Part shown: positions 34,779-46,704 of the stretch, in pieces | Numbering within the stretch: the first letter of the stretch is position 1 | How the letters are laid out: every line of letters starts with the position of its first letter | NCBI GenBank assembly: GCA_000733355.1 | Contig: JNVV01000014.1 | Coordinates: 625,384 to 689,383 of the forward strand | DNA: 64,000 bases | DNA from: Falciphora oryzae | Lineage: Eukaryota > Ascomycota > Sordariomycetes > Magnaporthales > Magnaporthaceae | Direction of reading: 5' to 3' | Position numbers and translations under genes: made by a program | The notes under the pieces: generated by a model | What the model saw: only the letters and a program-made list of their open reading frames with translations | What the model was told of the DNA's origin: nothing | Database searches by the model: none

Positions 34779-35192
34779 TGAGTTTGAATCCGAGGACGAT
34801 GTGGAACGCAGCAGCAGTCCGCATGGAGAATCCTACAGCGCAATCTGGCAGAGGAAGGATCATGGAAAGAAGGCAGATGGTGGTGACGCAATTCGCATGG
34901 CATGTGGTGATGCCAGAAGTCAATTCAGAAAAGACAGAATGTGGAAGAAACATCTATGTGCACGCCATGGTAGTTCGTGATGTCCTGTGTTTATTGTAGT
35001 GCGCTGTGTCAAGAAAGAAAGAAAAATGTAGATAAAAACTCCAAGCCCAAGCCCCTTGGCCCAAATGTGGTATCTCGTCCCATGCCTGATCTCCTTGTGC
35101 GCCATGCTTTAGTCAAAGTAGGAAGGAAGAAAGAAAGAAAGAAAGAGAAGAAAACAGGACAAAAAAATGTTACAAGAAAAACGTAGTTACAT
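34779..35192. other. intergenic spacer with GAAA microsatellite
   Basis: About 400 bp between the hairpin array and the next gene. GAAA/AAAG repeats lie at 35126-35149. It should contain the 3' UTR of the minus-strand gene. No gene seen. Confidence 0.5.
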
Positions 35193-36542
35193 TCACCACC
35201 GGCGAGTGCGATCGCCTAGGTAGTCAGTGTTGAGGCTAGAGCCCGCGCCCGGCCCAAAGGTTGAGTGGCGGCGGGTTGGCCTCGCGAAGCGATCAGCTAG
35301 GCGCCTCCTGTACTCTGGGTCCTCGGTTGAAAGACCCTCCATGGCGCGCGACAGGCCCTCGGGGTCGATGCTGTCGCGGCGGCTGCGAGGGCGGTCACTG
35401 CTCGACGGCCGCGACGCCGAGGTGGGAGTGGGGGGAGTGCTTGTGTTGTTGGCACTGTTGCCATTTTTGAGGATTGACTTGACCTCGCCATGCAGCGGCC
35501 GGTTGACCTTGACCGACTCGGACCGCCCAAGCTTGGGACGCTGGTTGATGCGGTCGTTCTGGTCCTGGATACCCTTGCGCGTCTCTTGGTCCGCCCACCG
35601 CAGGTTCTTGACCGCCGCCTCAGCCGCAGCCGACCCGCGCGACCCCGTCGACGACATGCGCCGGTGGCCACGCGATGGTGGAGGAGTGAAGCCCGAGGCC
35701 GAAGAGCCATATGAGGATCCGTAAGAGTCGTACATGGCAGCCTTGGACAGGCCGTCGTGGGCGCCGCGCTCTGGCGCAGACGTGGCGAACTCTTGGCCGC
35801 CGCGGCTGGTGCGCACATCGTCGTGGGCGCGGGCGCGCTGGCTAGCCCGCCTGTGAAGCTCCTCCTCGTTAGAGGTGTAGCCTGGAGGAGTGATGGGACG
35901 GTCGTAGGTGCGCGAGGTGGAGTAGCGCCTGCTGCCGCTGCTGCGGCCGCGCGACGCGTGCTCAACGACGGGCACAGGGCCAATTGGAATGCGGGCAGAG
36001 ACCTCGCCGCCGTCGTACTGCTCGGCCATGATGATGGGGCGGCGGCCTCTGGTCTCGTAGGCGGGAGCAATCGTGTGGCCTGTAGGCATGGTGGAGGAGC
36101 GCGGGAATGGGATGGGCTTGGCCTTTTCGGCAGCAGGCTCGCGCTTTTCCTTCTCTCGACGGCGGCGGCGTTCTTCCTTCTCGAGGTCATGTTGGCGCTG
36201 GACGTCTCGGTCGCGCTGCTGCTCGCGCTCGCGACTGCGCTGTTCGCGGTCGCGGTCGCGGCGCGAAGGCGAGCCGCCCGTGACAATGATGCGGTCGCTG
36301 TCGGGGTCGAGGTAGATGCTGGAGCGGCGGCGGCGGTGATGTGACCTGGAGGAATCGGAGCGGTCGTTGGAGGAGGCAGGCGAGACAGTGCGGCGCGAGG
36401 ATGGGCGCTCGTACTGCTCGGACTGGAGGTGGGCAGTGGTGGTGTAGTTACCGCCATATGGGTGCGGCTCGACCTGGTACGTGGGCTGAGCCACGTACTC
36501 TGGGTAGTAGGCCGTGGCCGGGTAGGAGGAGTAGGTGGCCAT
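35193..36542 (-). CDS. basic, largely disordered fungal protein, 449 residues
   Basis: A single exon. I take the ATG at 36542 (MATYSSYPATAYYPEY) because the open frame upstream of it has no earlier ATG and looks untranslated. The protein starts with a Tyr/Pro-rich segment, then a long Arg/Asp/Glu charged helix (about residues 100-150, repeated REREQQRDRD type), then Ser/Arg-rich low complexity. Two patches look constrained: KNLRWADQETRKGIQDQNDRI and RPLHGEVKSILKNG near residues 320-380, and the C-terminal YRRRLADRFARPTRRHSTFG. There is no signal peptide, membrane span or catalytic motif. Relatives appear in other filamentous fungi as uncharacterised proteins, to my recollection; I cannot name the family. 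Function unknown. Confidence 0.7.
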   Translation of the reverse strand: MATYSSYPATAYYPEYVAQPTYQVEPHPYGGNYTTTAHLQSEQYERPSSRRTVSPASSNDRSDSSRSHHRRRRSSIYLDPDSDRIIVTGGSPSRRDRDREQRSREREQQRDRDVQRQHDLEKEERRRRREKEKREPAAEKAKPIPFPRSSTMPTGHTIAPAYETRGRRPIIMAEQYDGGEVSARIPIGPVPVVEHASRGRSSGSRRYSTSRTYDRPITPPGYTSNEEELHRRASQRARAHDDVRTSRGGQEFATSAPERGAHDGLSKAAMYDSYGSSYGSSASGFTPPPSRGHRRMSSTGSRGSAAAEAAVKNLRWADQETRKGIQDQNDRINQRPKLGRSESVKVNRPLHGEVKSILKNGNSANNTSTPPTPTSASRPSSSDRPRSRRDSIDPEGLSRAMEGLSTEDPEYRRRLADRFARPTRRHSTFGPGAGSSLNTDYLGDRTRRW

Positions 36543-39500
36543 GGTGAGCGGTGGAGGGTGCAGGTGTTGTGGTTGTGGGAGGGCGGAGGTTCCGGATTGG
36601 GCTGAGGGTGTGGGATTTTGAGGTGGGGTCCACAGTCCACGTGACAAATCCACGATTCCTGCAAATCCCGCCTGAACCTTCAATTGCTTGCGCGGATCAA
36701 ATAACCGGCGCGGTAAATGTCTGCAGATTGCGGGAAGGCTTTTGGACGTTCAAATCTTAACCCTGCTCCATTGCGCGCCCTGGAAGGGATTCGTTGAACC
36801 GGTTGCGCGGGGCGACGACTGCGCGCAGCGGCTGGTTGCAGATTGCAGGCTGCGGTAGGTTGAGGGTGCGGAGGTGCTGGATTAGGTTGAGGGTGTGGGA
36901 TTTGAAGTGGGGCGAGTCAGAGTCGGTGGTGCACAGGCCGGTGTCACGTGACTTGCCCAGGATTCCCTAGAATCAAAAAAGTAGAGAAGGAAGTAGTAAA
37001 TAGGAAATAGGAAAAAGGAAAGAAGATAAAAAAGAATATCAGAAAGAATTGGGACAATGGGTGCTCCAACTAGCGTGATCGGAACTGCAGACTTTATTTG
37101 GATAGGTGGGAGGCTCTGGATTGCAGTGTGCGTGAGGGAAAGTTTCGAGTGTTGCGCTTCCGAGCTGGGGCTTGATGTTTAGGTAGTAGGTAGGTCAAGC
37201 AACGGTCCGGTTTATATAGATGTTTTGTAAGTGACTGGAAATCGGAAGCCAGCAAGCACAAGCGATGGCGAGGCCGAGCTTACAAGACCAAGTGCAAACG
37301 TCCCATGTAGGTGATTCACGGGAGGGGGATTCGCATTGCTTTATGGAAGTTGGCCGCAAGCCTGGTCGTCCAAGCAGGGGGAAAAAATGAGCTGGGGACC
37401 CCCTTGCGACGACGGGAGCCGATGCCAGGTTGTGGGGCCAGCCCACCATCCTGGCACGCTGGCTGAGCTAGCTCGCGCAACTGGGGGTGGTCCGTCTCCG
37501 CAGCCTCTCCACCGCGTCGCCGGTACCCAGTGTGGATAAGCATCTAAGCTTGCTGAGGGTATTTGCAGTAAGCCACCGCATTTGGCTCCTGGCGGCCGCC
37601 ACAAAATTCGCTGCACTCATGCACACGCAGAAATCCTTCGGAGTGTGGATGGGTACGCTTCCCGGCAGCCTGTGAGCACCCTCCGTAGTCGCACATGCTG
37701 GCTGGCTGGCTAGGACTGGTCCGGACATGCAGGTAGTTGTCCTTACTCCGTCAGGTCGCATACTCCGCAAGGCTTTTGTCTGAGCCTGCCGTGCAGAGAC
37801 GAGACGGCCAAATCACATGGTGCTACAAAAGCCACAGATCGCGGAGGCCACCCACCAGTGGACAGTACAGCTCGAGGCTGAGCACTCTGACGGGGAGGCC
37901 ACCCAGGCTCGGCCCACATTCAAGTTGACCCTCGACGCTTGACTTTGCTGGGGACCCATCGCATGAACTTCAGCACCCTGCCCTACCGACAAGGATGCGC
38001 AACGAAAAGAAAGCGGGTTCTCCACGTGCCGGCGGCCGTTGTGCCAGGATGCCTCTATTCATAGTGATCCATCTCCGTCTCTTGTTTCGCGAAACATGGT
38101 TATTTTCTTCCCCCAGATGTCGAGTCGCAGTCAGTGGCATGCTCTGTCGTCTGGACAGCCAGAGATAGCAACATGCCAAAGCCTGCCAAAAATGGGTGGG
38201 TGTCTGTGCTCTTAATTTCCCGATGCGGCCTTCTAGTGCCCGTCGAGCTGGTGGCAGAGCAACATTTGACTTGAGCCAAGCCAACCGCGCACCGCGATGG
38301 AAAGACGAGACGCGCGCCTCCCCACAAAATCACCATCGCAACCAGCTAGCCATTCACAGAGGTCTAATCCTTCTGGTCTGGTATTGACTTGCATGTACCC
38401 GAAAAAGGCCTCCAAAAAGTGTGGTGACGCTGTGCTCTGTCGTACCATCCGTCTTGGACTCGCGCAACTGTGTCTACCTGTGTGGAATCGGAAGGAAGCT
38501 CTGGAACCCGAATCGAGGTGCAGTCGTTGGTCGCTGTTGCAGCAGGAAAATTACGGGCGGGCGGACGCGACCGCGCCCAGGCAGTGCTTCTCGATGGCAG
38601 GACGACGCGAGATCCAATTGACCTTCCTCGCCGTGCTCAGTTCTGAAACGAAGGGACCAAAATAGAAGCCAGTCAATCCGGCCTGCAAGCTCCATCTGTG
38701 CTTTGCTATCCCACCAACAGCAAAATCTGGACTTGCGCATCTCCTCGAACCGATCGCCCACCCATGGGAAACTTAATTCGACAGTGGAAACGGGAAGGAG
38801 TCTTTGGACGAACCATGATGGCTGTCAGGTGCGTGGTGCCGACTCCCGTCGCTCGCTTCGCGATTTAGAGTTCCCCACCGGCGCGATAAGGGATTTCCTC
38901 TCCAGGCCTCCTTCCAATGACCGTGTCTGAACGTTTACGAGCAAACATCACCGATTCGTCATCCCGGCCTGAGTCACCGCGACCAGCTGCTTCGCTGCAT
39001 GGATGTTGCCGGACGAAGAGCACCAAGCCCAGACAGGCCCCGAGGTGGTAGTTCAGGCTAGCGCAGCCCGGCGAGTGACATGCGTGCACGCCACACGCCT
39101 CCCACCACCATGCGTACCTGGCAGGCTGCAGCTTTCCCGATCTCGGGAGGGATCGAATGTAGGACTTTTCGGGGCCTTGCTTGCGTGCTTACCTGCCGTC
39201 CACCCACTGACCGGGCTCCTGCCTGCTCGGTCCCGCTGCAGATGTGCACTGGCGAACACGGTTCAATTGGGGGCGGGCACGCGAGATGGCGAAGCACTGC
39301 CTGGAAAATTACCTGCAGCGTGGAAAGGCAGGCGGCGTGCAGAGTCGGCATCAGCTCGAGAGGCGTGCGGGTCACACTCGCATCTTTGTCCACTGCGGCG
39401 ATCCTTGCGACAGGGTGTCTGGGTTGGGGTAGCTGCGGGCTGTCGGATCGTTGCTCCTGGCTTGCACCCGCTGAGAATTCCAACCCGCGGTGGGATCGAG

Positions 39501-42500
39501 ACAAGGAAATTGAGCTGCATGTAGAAACCATTCGTTATGAAAGATGCTTGCCCATTCGCTCAGAGGCCTCTCTCGGAGACCTCCGGCGGTTTGGGCCTGC
39601 CGCAGTCGGGCTGTTGGTTCCAGGTGAGAACTCCATGCCTGCGCTGCGCCTTGCAATTTGCTGGGTCCCCACTGCATCACGGGATCACGACGCAGCCGCC
39701 GCCACCACCAGTCCACCGCCACAGGTGTAGCCGAGCTGTCGGAGCCCCCGTGTAAAAGAGACCTGGAACGGAACGGCGAGGTGCTTCCAATGATGATGGG
39801 GGAGCTTTGAACGGCCAGCGTCTGTCTCTATGCTGCAGCATCTGCCCCCGCCAGGACTGGGAAACGGGCCAACACGATAAACACTCCAAATACGTAGTAG
39901 AGATGCGCGCGCATAATACGAGGAAACAAAACAGGGACAAAGTAGCGAATCTTTCTGGAGTTGACAGGCAAACAAAACAAGAAACATTCCGCATGTGTGG
40001 GCCTGATGCAAGGAAGAAATGGGACAGCGACCTTGATTGCCGCCATTCCAACAGGGCGGCCGACCCGTCGATCTTTTTTCCTTTGGGCTCGCCACCTACG
40101 CAACCCAGCAATAGGGGTCCTCTTGGAGGGTGGCAGCCGCGCAGGTACGGGGCCCGGGGTACACCGTACGGATTGGCGATGGCGTCAAAAAGTGACTTTG
40201 TGAGGGGAGGGTGGTGTCTCTGCATGCACCCCCTCCAGCATTGGAAATCAGGGCACCGAAAGGAAATTTCCAGCATCTCCATGGAAGTATCGTCTCCACG
40301 ACGGGCACGCAAAGATGCCGTCCGAGGGTTGCTGACCTCGCCTGTGTTCGGCCGTTGGCATCCTCACCTTTCCTCCGCGCCGTCCCGCGCTGGTCGCTCG
40401 CATGTGTAAAGTCAACGAAAACGCATACGAATTTCCTCTGCTGCGTACGCAACCTCACTGCCTCAACCTGCCCTGCCGCAAGTACAAGAGAAAGAAAGCT
40501 GTCGATGCTGGCATCGTGAGCCGGAAGGTCTGGCGGAGGCAAGGCTGTGGGGTGTTGCTAGCGTTCTCGCCACCAAGGCGGCTTGGCGCGGTGCGCGTGA
40601 CCCTATTCGTAAAGAATTCCAGGCTGCCCACCCTCACCCACCACCGAACACCGCACTCGGATTCCGGAGATGACATATGTACGAACAAGGTCCCCGGCGT
40701 CATCTCTGCCGTGACGTTGACCTGATGTCGACCCACTAGACTAGGGCGCAATATGGCATTTCTACACCTTGGTACTGTCTGGGAGGTGGCTCGCTGGGTG
40801 CCGGCTTTGTGCCGTCACCCAGTGGCAATGCGGGATCCTGAATGTCGTCAGACCTAAGGTGGGTGCAAAGTACACTAGCTCTCGCAGCACAACGGGCATG
40901 GGGCCTTAAGCCTGTGGCCAGGAGGACACATATTGAGAATCTCGAGTTCAAGATGCCGGCTGGCACGACGTAGCACCGTTGCGCAAACGAATCTTCTACT
41001 TCCTTGCCCCTGCAGACGGCGCACAAACAAGGCGAAAACATATGCCGGCCACGCGATGACCGAGATTCAACGTCCTATCTCCCACGCGACGTGAAGCAAC
41101 CAGACTGTCCGGCCAGGCTCTAGGTGGGGCCCCAGAAACATCGCGACGCGTCACCAGTCAAGCAGCTGAATGTTCTGCCACAGAGGACTCAGCGGATGAC
41201 TCGGCTGGAGCCCATGCACGCTCGATGCGGGGAAACCCGACTCGGTTGTGCTGTGCACGTACAGTACGCAGTGACATCCTGCAGTAATCTCGACCTAAGG
41301 GTGGCTCAGCACGCTCAGCAGCCGCCAACTTTAAATGAGAGTTGGTTTGGCGGAGATCAAGTCGATCGGCCACTCATTTTTTCTCAGGTCATCGTGCCTG
41401 CCTGTGCGCAGCCAGTCCTGCAGACTGTGCTGGTCAGCTCCAACCTGCTTGCCCGCCTGTTCTGGGAATTCGGTGCTCCAAAATAGCGTCATCGCCAGGC
41501 GGCCAGTCGGGCCATTTCGCATGACGCGATATGCCCTCAGCCTTGCAGGGCGAGTCGGATTTTTAACTTGCTTTGATTTCTACTGTGCATCTTTCAAGCG
41601 CGCACCCGTTTGGTCGCGATCGAGATGACCCTCAATTGCCCCCATGTCCACCTCTCTGTCTGGGGCGCAGCTCCATGGAATGCTCCGAACTGCGAAGTGG
41701 GTCGCACAGATCCGCTGCGCTGAGTGGCTCCAGCCTCATGGTCTGTGTTGGGTGCCAGTGGCGCTCGGGCGAGCATGGAGGGCCCGTTGGTGGGCAGCGT
41801 GGCAGCCTTGGCACTGGTCTCGTCTTTTTACAGGGTTGGTGACAGGCACCGTGCCATCCTTTCGGTCGTCACCCTCGAGCACAATTGTTGCTGTCGCGCG
41901 AAGCTCTCCAAGCCTCCCCCGCAAGTCCCGCTGCGGCGTCAATTGATGCAAGCTGCACGCGTGTTTTGTTCCTGCATGACTTGTGGCCTGCGCGCGCTTA
42001 TGTTCTTATGCCTCACAGCCACTCGGCCGTCGCCAGTTCCCAGTGCGGTCGCACGACCCGGAACTCCGAAGGAGAATTAGTGTTCTCATTGACTACCTGT
42101 GGACTGCTAGACGTTGACGCTGTGCGCGCGGCGCCTAGATGCGAGCGATCAACAGTTGCTCCCACTCGAGCCTCTCCCGCTCGCGCCTCTGGACAGCCAG
42201 CTCCCAGCCCGTCAATCTCCAACCCGCTTGTCTAGGCACGCCAGGAACCTCACCTCTATTTTTGGTAGGCCTATTCCTTGTCCTGTTCAGGGCAAAACAC
42301 AAGGCCCTCTCCACAGGGCTGCAGATTGACTCGGCTGCGTTCCCGAAGTGCTGGGGCTCGCATTGGGCCCCGCGACGGAAATAGCAGATCCTCCCTACCC
42401 CTTGGGATCGAGTCAACCCCCCTGGCGGCGTCACGGATGGGCTCCTTCCATCCCCGCCCGAGCTTCGTTTGACCCTTCTTTTGCCTCTTTGGCAATGCCC

Positions 42501-43775
42501 GTCGATGCCCTTGTCGAACCGCGCGCGTCGGCACGCGGGATCGTCTCATGGGTCCCTGGAGTGGCCGCCCGCTTGCGACGGGCGCGCGTCTCCAGTCTGC
42601 TGGTCAGTCAGGCGGTGCGGAGCCGGCCTTCCAGCCGGCCACTAGCACGGGCGCGCGTCTCCAGTCTGCTGGTCACCCAAGAGGTGCGGAGCCGGCCCCT
42701 CTAGCCGACCGCTTCCCCGATGCGGGTCTAGGCCACAGAGAGAGGTATATATTCCCCGTAGGTTTTCAGGCACGTGGCATCCACCCTCTACTTAGTACTA
42801 GCTATCCGGCTGGGTTCGGCCGGGGGGCGCGGGCGACGTCGATGGGGACAGGGGTGCGGAGGGGATCGATGGGGGCAGGGCCGTGTACCTAATCGTAGGG
42901 CTGCGAGGCTTCTCGGGACCATAGACCCGACTAAGTTGATCTCGTAGGGGGCCGGACGGGCCGTTAATATAGAAATCCCACCCTCCATTTCTGTACAGAC
43001 GCTCCAAAGCAGGGTGATGGTTCTGCTGTGCCGCCCATGTTCATCGGCCCGGCCCCGGGCTGCGCGAGCGTCCCAGCCTGGTCGGACATGTCTCGCGTTG
43101 GTATCTACCTACCTAAGGTAGGCAGGTCTAGGTAGGTATTCATTCCCACCTCGGCTTGCTCCCGCCTTTCAAACGTAATATGTGATGGCCGATATCTTCC
43201 CAAGTTGGTGTAACCTCGCTGGCGATGTGGCTGTCCCGTCGCTCTTGTCGAAACGTGTCAAGCAGGATTTCTTGTTGTGGCGGCCACAGCCAGGTAGACA
43301 TCACGAGGAATTTGAGGCCCGTATGGGAGATTGACTTTGGCAATTTAACCTAGAGTGGATTGTCGAGTTCATATCTGGAGCGGCTTGTGATTGGATTGCG
43401 TATGCATCGCGATATTGCCGCCGACTTTGCCGGCTTCGCCATGGGATCGGCACTTCTACCTGCAATATCGGCAGCAGGACTGTTGTAACGGCAGGATGTG
43501 GCAGATACTGCCGGCGTTTGGTTGATGGATGGAATTGGAGGGATCTGTCTGCTGCCCTTGTTATTAATAAAGCGGGCAGGCCGGCGACAACGCGAGGTCT
43601 GCCCATCGGAGCGAGCGTGGTCAAACACGGGTGCTCAGGTCTATCTAGCTATCCGCGCCCTCGCTTGAAGGTATAGACAGCGGCGAGGGCCTCATTCTAG
43701 CCCTTTTTTTTCCTTCGGAATTTGGCTGTTCCCTATTGCCGGGTGCGTCTAGCTACCCTCAACCCCTTCGTCGCG
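36543..43775. other. 7.2-kb gene-poor region
   Basis: No open frame here has a recognisable domain, and short frames on both strands overlap one another in the pattern expected of non-coding DNA. I saw no transposase, reverse transcriptase, terminal repeat or tRNA B-box. Features inside are a polypurine patch near 36980-37040, a 69-bp tandem duplication at 42578-42712 and a small palindrome (CTACCTACCTAAGGTAGG) near 43105-43135. The first 300 bp should be the promoter of the minus-strand gene and the last few hundred that of the DUF1996 gene. Confidence 0.5.
42578..42712. repeat. 69-bp tandem duplication, about 1.9 copies
   Basis: ACGGGCGCGCGTCTCCAGTC begins at 42578 and again at 42647. Both copies continue CTGCTGGTCA, then diverge for 8 bp, then share GGTGCGGAGCCGGCC and an AGCCGRCC end. 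The period is 69 bp, in frame over 23 codons, but neither frame is convincing as a protein. Confidence 0.8.
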
Positions 43776-45333
43776 ATGGTTCGGACAACACTTGTCGTGG
43801 CCATGGCGGGGCTCGCCCAGGCAGCGCCGCAGTTCGTGGGCGGTTACAACGGAATGACGATGCTGCGGTTCGGCTGCACCAACGTCGTGATTGATCGGCT
43901 CGACCCTCTCGTCAACCCGGGCGTCCGCGGCTCCCCTCACCTGCACCAGATCGTGGGCGGCGACGGCTTCAACACGACCATGACGACCGGCGACGTCTCC
44001 AAAACGGCCCAGTGCACCACCTGCGTCTTCAGCGAGGACCTCTCCAACTACTGGACCGCGAACCTGTATTTCAAGGCCCGCAACGGCACCTACAAGCGCG
44101 TGCCGCAGGGCGGACATGCGTACGTTCTCTGTCACCTTGGCTGATTGCGTGGCGTCGACGCAAGCGGTCTTCTGTTGCCCGCTCGCTGACATCTTGCCCT
44201 CCCCTCGCCTTAGTTTCCAGTTCAACGACAGATTCAGCACGCAGACCCAAGGCGGCATCCTCGTCTACTACGTATCCGACCAGCCCGGCAAGATCACCGC
44301 CTTCAAGCCTGTACGTTTGGTTTTCCCCATCCTGTCCCAAGGTCGGCTTTCGCTGGAGGAGCAGTTCTAACAGCATTCAACGCTACGTGGCCAACTAGGG
44401 ATTCCGCATGCTTGTCGGCGACCCGAACGAACGATCGAGAAGCGGGACGAAGCTGAAGCGCCAGAACTGCTACCGCTGTTACACAGGGCCCAACTTCGGC
44501 GGCGACGTTGGCGCGCCGTGTATGGACGATCGAGTCGACACCGAGACGCTCCCAAACAAGGTCTGCCCGGGAGGCATTCGCACAAACATCCTCTTCCCAA
44601 CGTCGGTACTCCCATCTCCGTGTCCCTCTACCCTCTCGGCCCCCCCTCTAGCTGCACCTGGGTCCCTCGAGAGGACAGTACTGAGTTCTAACATGGACTG
44701 GCTTCTCGTCTCTAGGTGCTGGGACGGCAAGAACCTCGACAGCCCCAACCACAAAGACCACGTCGCGTACCCCGTGACGGGGCCAGCCAACTTCCTGACA
44801 CGCGGCGGCGCCTGCCCAGCCACGCACCCGGTGCGGATCCCGCAGCTCATGTACGAGGTGGTCTGGGACACGACAAAGTTCAACGACCGCTCGCTGTGGC
44901 CCGCCGACGGCTCGCAGCCCTTCGCCCTCAGCATGGGCGACCGCACAGGGCTGGGTCAGCACGGCGACTACGTCTTCGGCTGGCAGGACGACGCGCTGCA
45001 GAAGGCCATGGACCGCGCGGGCTGCTTCGGCGCCCAGTGCGGCTCCCTCAAGACCCAGGCCATCGACCGCGCCCGGGGCTGCACCGTGCCACGCCGCGTG
45101 CCCGAGGATATTGACAACTGTGAGTCTGCGCTCCCTCTTTCCGTTGTCCTGTTCCCTTCCTTGCGTGCTGGCTGCTTTGATGCCTTCGCCTTGGCCATTA
45201 CACACCCCCGATCTCTCTCCGAGGTTTCTACTATGCGCGATCAAACATCTCGGAGGCAAACAGCTGCTAACGTTGGCGTTTTGCAGGGCTCACCGAGCTT
45301 CCCGGAACTACCGAGTGGGGAAGAAAAGCGTAG
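43776..45333 (+). CDS. secreted DUF1996 protein
   Basis: Exons 43776-44119, 44214-44310, 44399-44601, 44716-45119 and 45287-45333 give 364 residues. A signal peptide (MVRTTLVVAMAGLAQAAPQF) is followed by the DUF1996 domain: LRFGCTNVVIDRLDPLVNPG, SPHLHQIVGGDGFN, CTTCVFSEDLSNYWTANLYF, KVCPGGIRTNILFPTCWDGKNLD, HVAYP, and GDYVFGWQDDALQKAMDRAG. DUF1996 proteins are extracellular and common in wood- and litter-decaying fungi. Conserved His and Cys residues (PHLHQ, several CxxC) suggest metal binding or an enzyme, but no activity is established that I can state. Most family members carry further C-terminal sequence such as a WSC or CBM1 module; here the protein ends 16 residues after the last intron. 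The donor of intron 3 (GTCGGT) is weak but required by phase. Confidence 0.85.
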
Positions 45334-45757
45334 GTCGGGACAAACATACGGTTCATTCTTGAAGGATCGGGCTAGGGGCTAGAGAACGGAGATCGGACCC
45401 CAACAGCTCGCAATAATTACCTACCCCCCTGTCATCGCAATTTATTTGAGGGGCTATGGAGGGGAAGAATACGCACCTAGTCACCCAACACCGTAGAGGC
45501 CATGTATACCCGGGTCTGCGAATGGTACTGGAAAATGCTGTCTTGATTTGTTGTCATCCCTCCCTGTCGAGTTCCCTCTCCGTCAATGTCTTGAGCCGCA
45601 CGCGGGCACCGGGTGGGACCCACCTGGCGACCCACATGTTAGATAATCCCTGCATGCACCAGCTTTGAGCTGCGATTCGATTCTGTCATTCATTGCCTGC
45701 CCGCACCACAACCCGCGCAAACACTCGACTGCCGCGCTTCGCCCCCCCCCATCTACC
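45334..45757. other. intergenic spacer
   Basis: About 420 bp between two co-directional genes. A C9 run lies just before the BolA start region. No gene seen. Confidence 0.4.
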
Positions 45758-46267
45758 ATGCTTCTCAGGATAAGCACGTCCCGGCCAGTCTCGGCCGCTG
45801 TCCCAGCCTCCGCCCGAGCCGCCCTCCTCCTCGGCCGACCCTTCTCCCTAGCCGCCGTCAATATCAGCCCGCCGCGCGCGTCTCCTCGCTCCACCCGCCG
45901 GCTGCTACCGGCACGGATACGACCGCGCGCCGCCCAGGTCACCATCGCGAGAGCCGGCTCCTCGTCCGCCTCCTCCTCTGCCATCCCAGCAGCAGGCGAC
46001 GCCTCCTCGGCCGCGCCGCCCGCCAAGCCCGACTACCTCAACGAGGCCGAGACGGTCATCTGGGACCGGCTGGTGGCCGAGTTCGCGCCCGCGGAGCTGG
46101 TGGTGCAGGACATCTCGGGCGGGTGCGGGTCCATGTACGGCATCGAGATCAGCTCCGACAGGTTCCGGGGCCACGGCGTGCTGAAGCAGCAGCGCATGGT
46201 CAACAGCGTCCTGGCAGACTTGATGAAGGGCTGGCATGGCGTTCAGCTGCGCACGAGGGCTCCATGA
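45758..46267 (+). CDS. mitochondrial BolA-like protein
   Basis: A single exon of 169 residues. The first about 85 residues are rich in Ser, Ala and Arg with almost no acidic residues (MLLRISTSRPVSAAVPASARAALLL), a mitochondrial targeting sequence followed by a low-complexity spacer. The C-terminal BolA fold reads DYLNEAETVIWDRLVAEFAPAELVVQDISGGCGSMYGIEIS, then FRGHGVLKQQRMVNSVLADLMKGWHGVQLRT. The Cys of GGCGS and the His of WHG are the expected Fe-S/glutaredoxin-binding ligands. This wording fits the Bol3/BOLA3 group, which with Bol1 and Grx5/Nfu1 helps pass [4Fe-4S] clusters to mitochondrial enzymes such as lipoate synthase. Family call firm, subgroup likely. Usual family length is 100-170. 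Confidence 0.85.
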   Translation: MLLRISTSRPVSAAVPASARAALLLGRPFSLAAVNISPPRASPRSTRRLLPARIRPRAAQVTIARAGSSSASSSAIPAAGDASSAAPPAKPDYLNEAETVIWDRLVAEFAPAELVVQDISGGCGSMYGIEISSDRFRGHGVLKQQRMVNSVLADLMKGWHGVQLRTRAP

Positions 46268-46704
46268 GCGAGCCGGTTTTTTTTCGGGCCGGGTTTTTTT
46301 TTTCGGCATAGGGCAAAACGAGTGGAATAGTAGTTACAGACTTCTATTCTTCCCGCACTGCTCCGATACCCGTGCAAAGAAGCCTCTGTCTGCGCACCAA
46401 CGACGACTGCCTCGTCCGAATCTACAACATCCCGTGGTGGACACGCTTTAGGTAGAGCACGTCGATTTCATCCAAAGTGCAGGTAAATATTTTTCAGTAT
46501 TTGGGGTATCCAAGATGGAGCAGCATTGTGCGAGCTATGGAATGTACCGCTTCCCTCCCAAGATGCAAAACCTGGCAGCTCTTCTTAGTGGAAAGGGGGA
46601 CAGGAAAAGATATAGGATGAAGAGACAGGAAGAGGAGCAAGAAAGGAACGAGAATAGGAACAAGAACAGGAACAGGGACAAGAAACAGGAGTACCAATCA
46701 TAAA
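46268..46704. other. convergent intergenic spacer
   Basis: About 440 bp between the BolA stop and the stop of the large minus-strand gene. Contains T-runs at 46279-46301 and AGGAAC-type purine repeats at 46625-46690, probably 3' UTR sequence. No gene seen. Confidence 0.4.
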
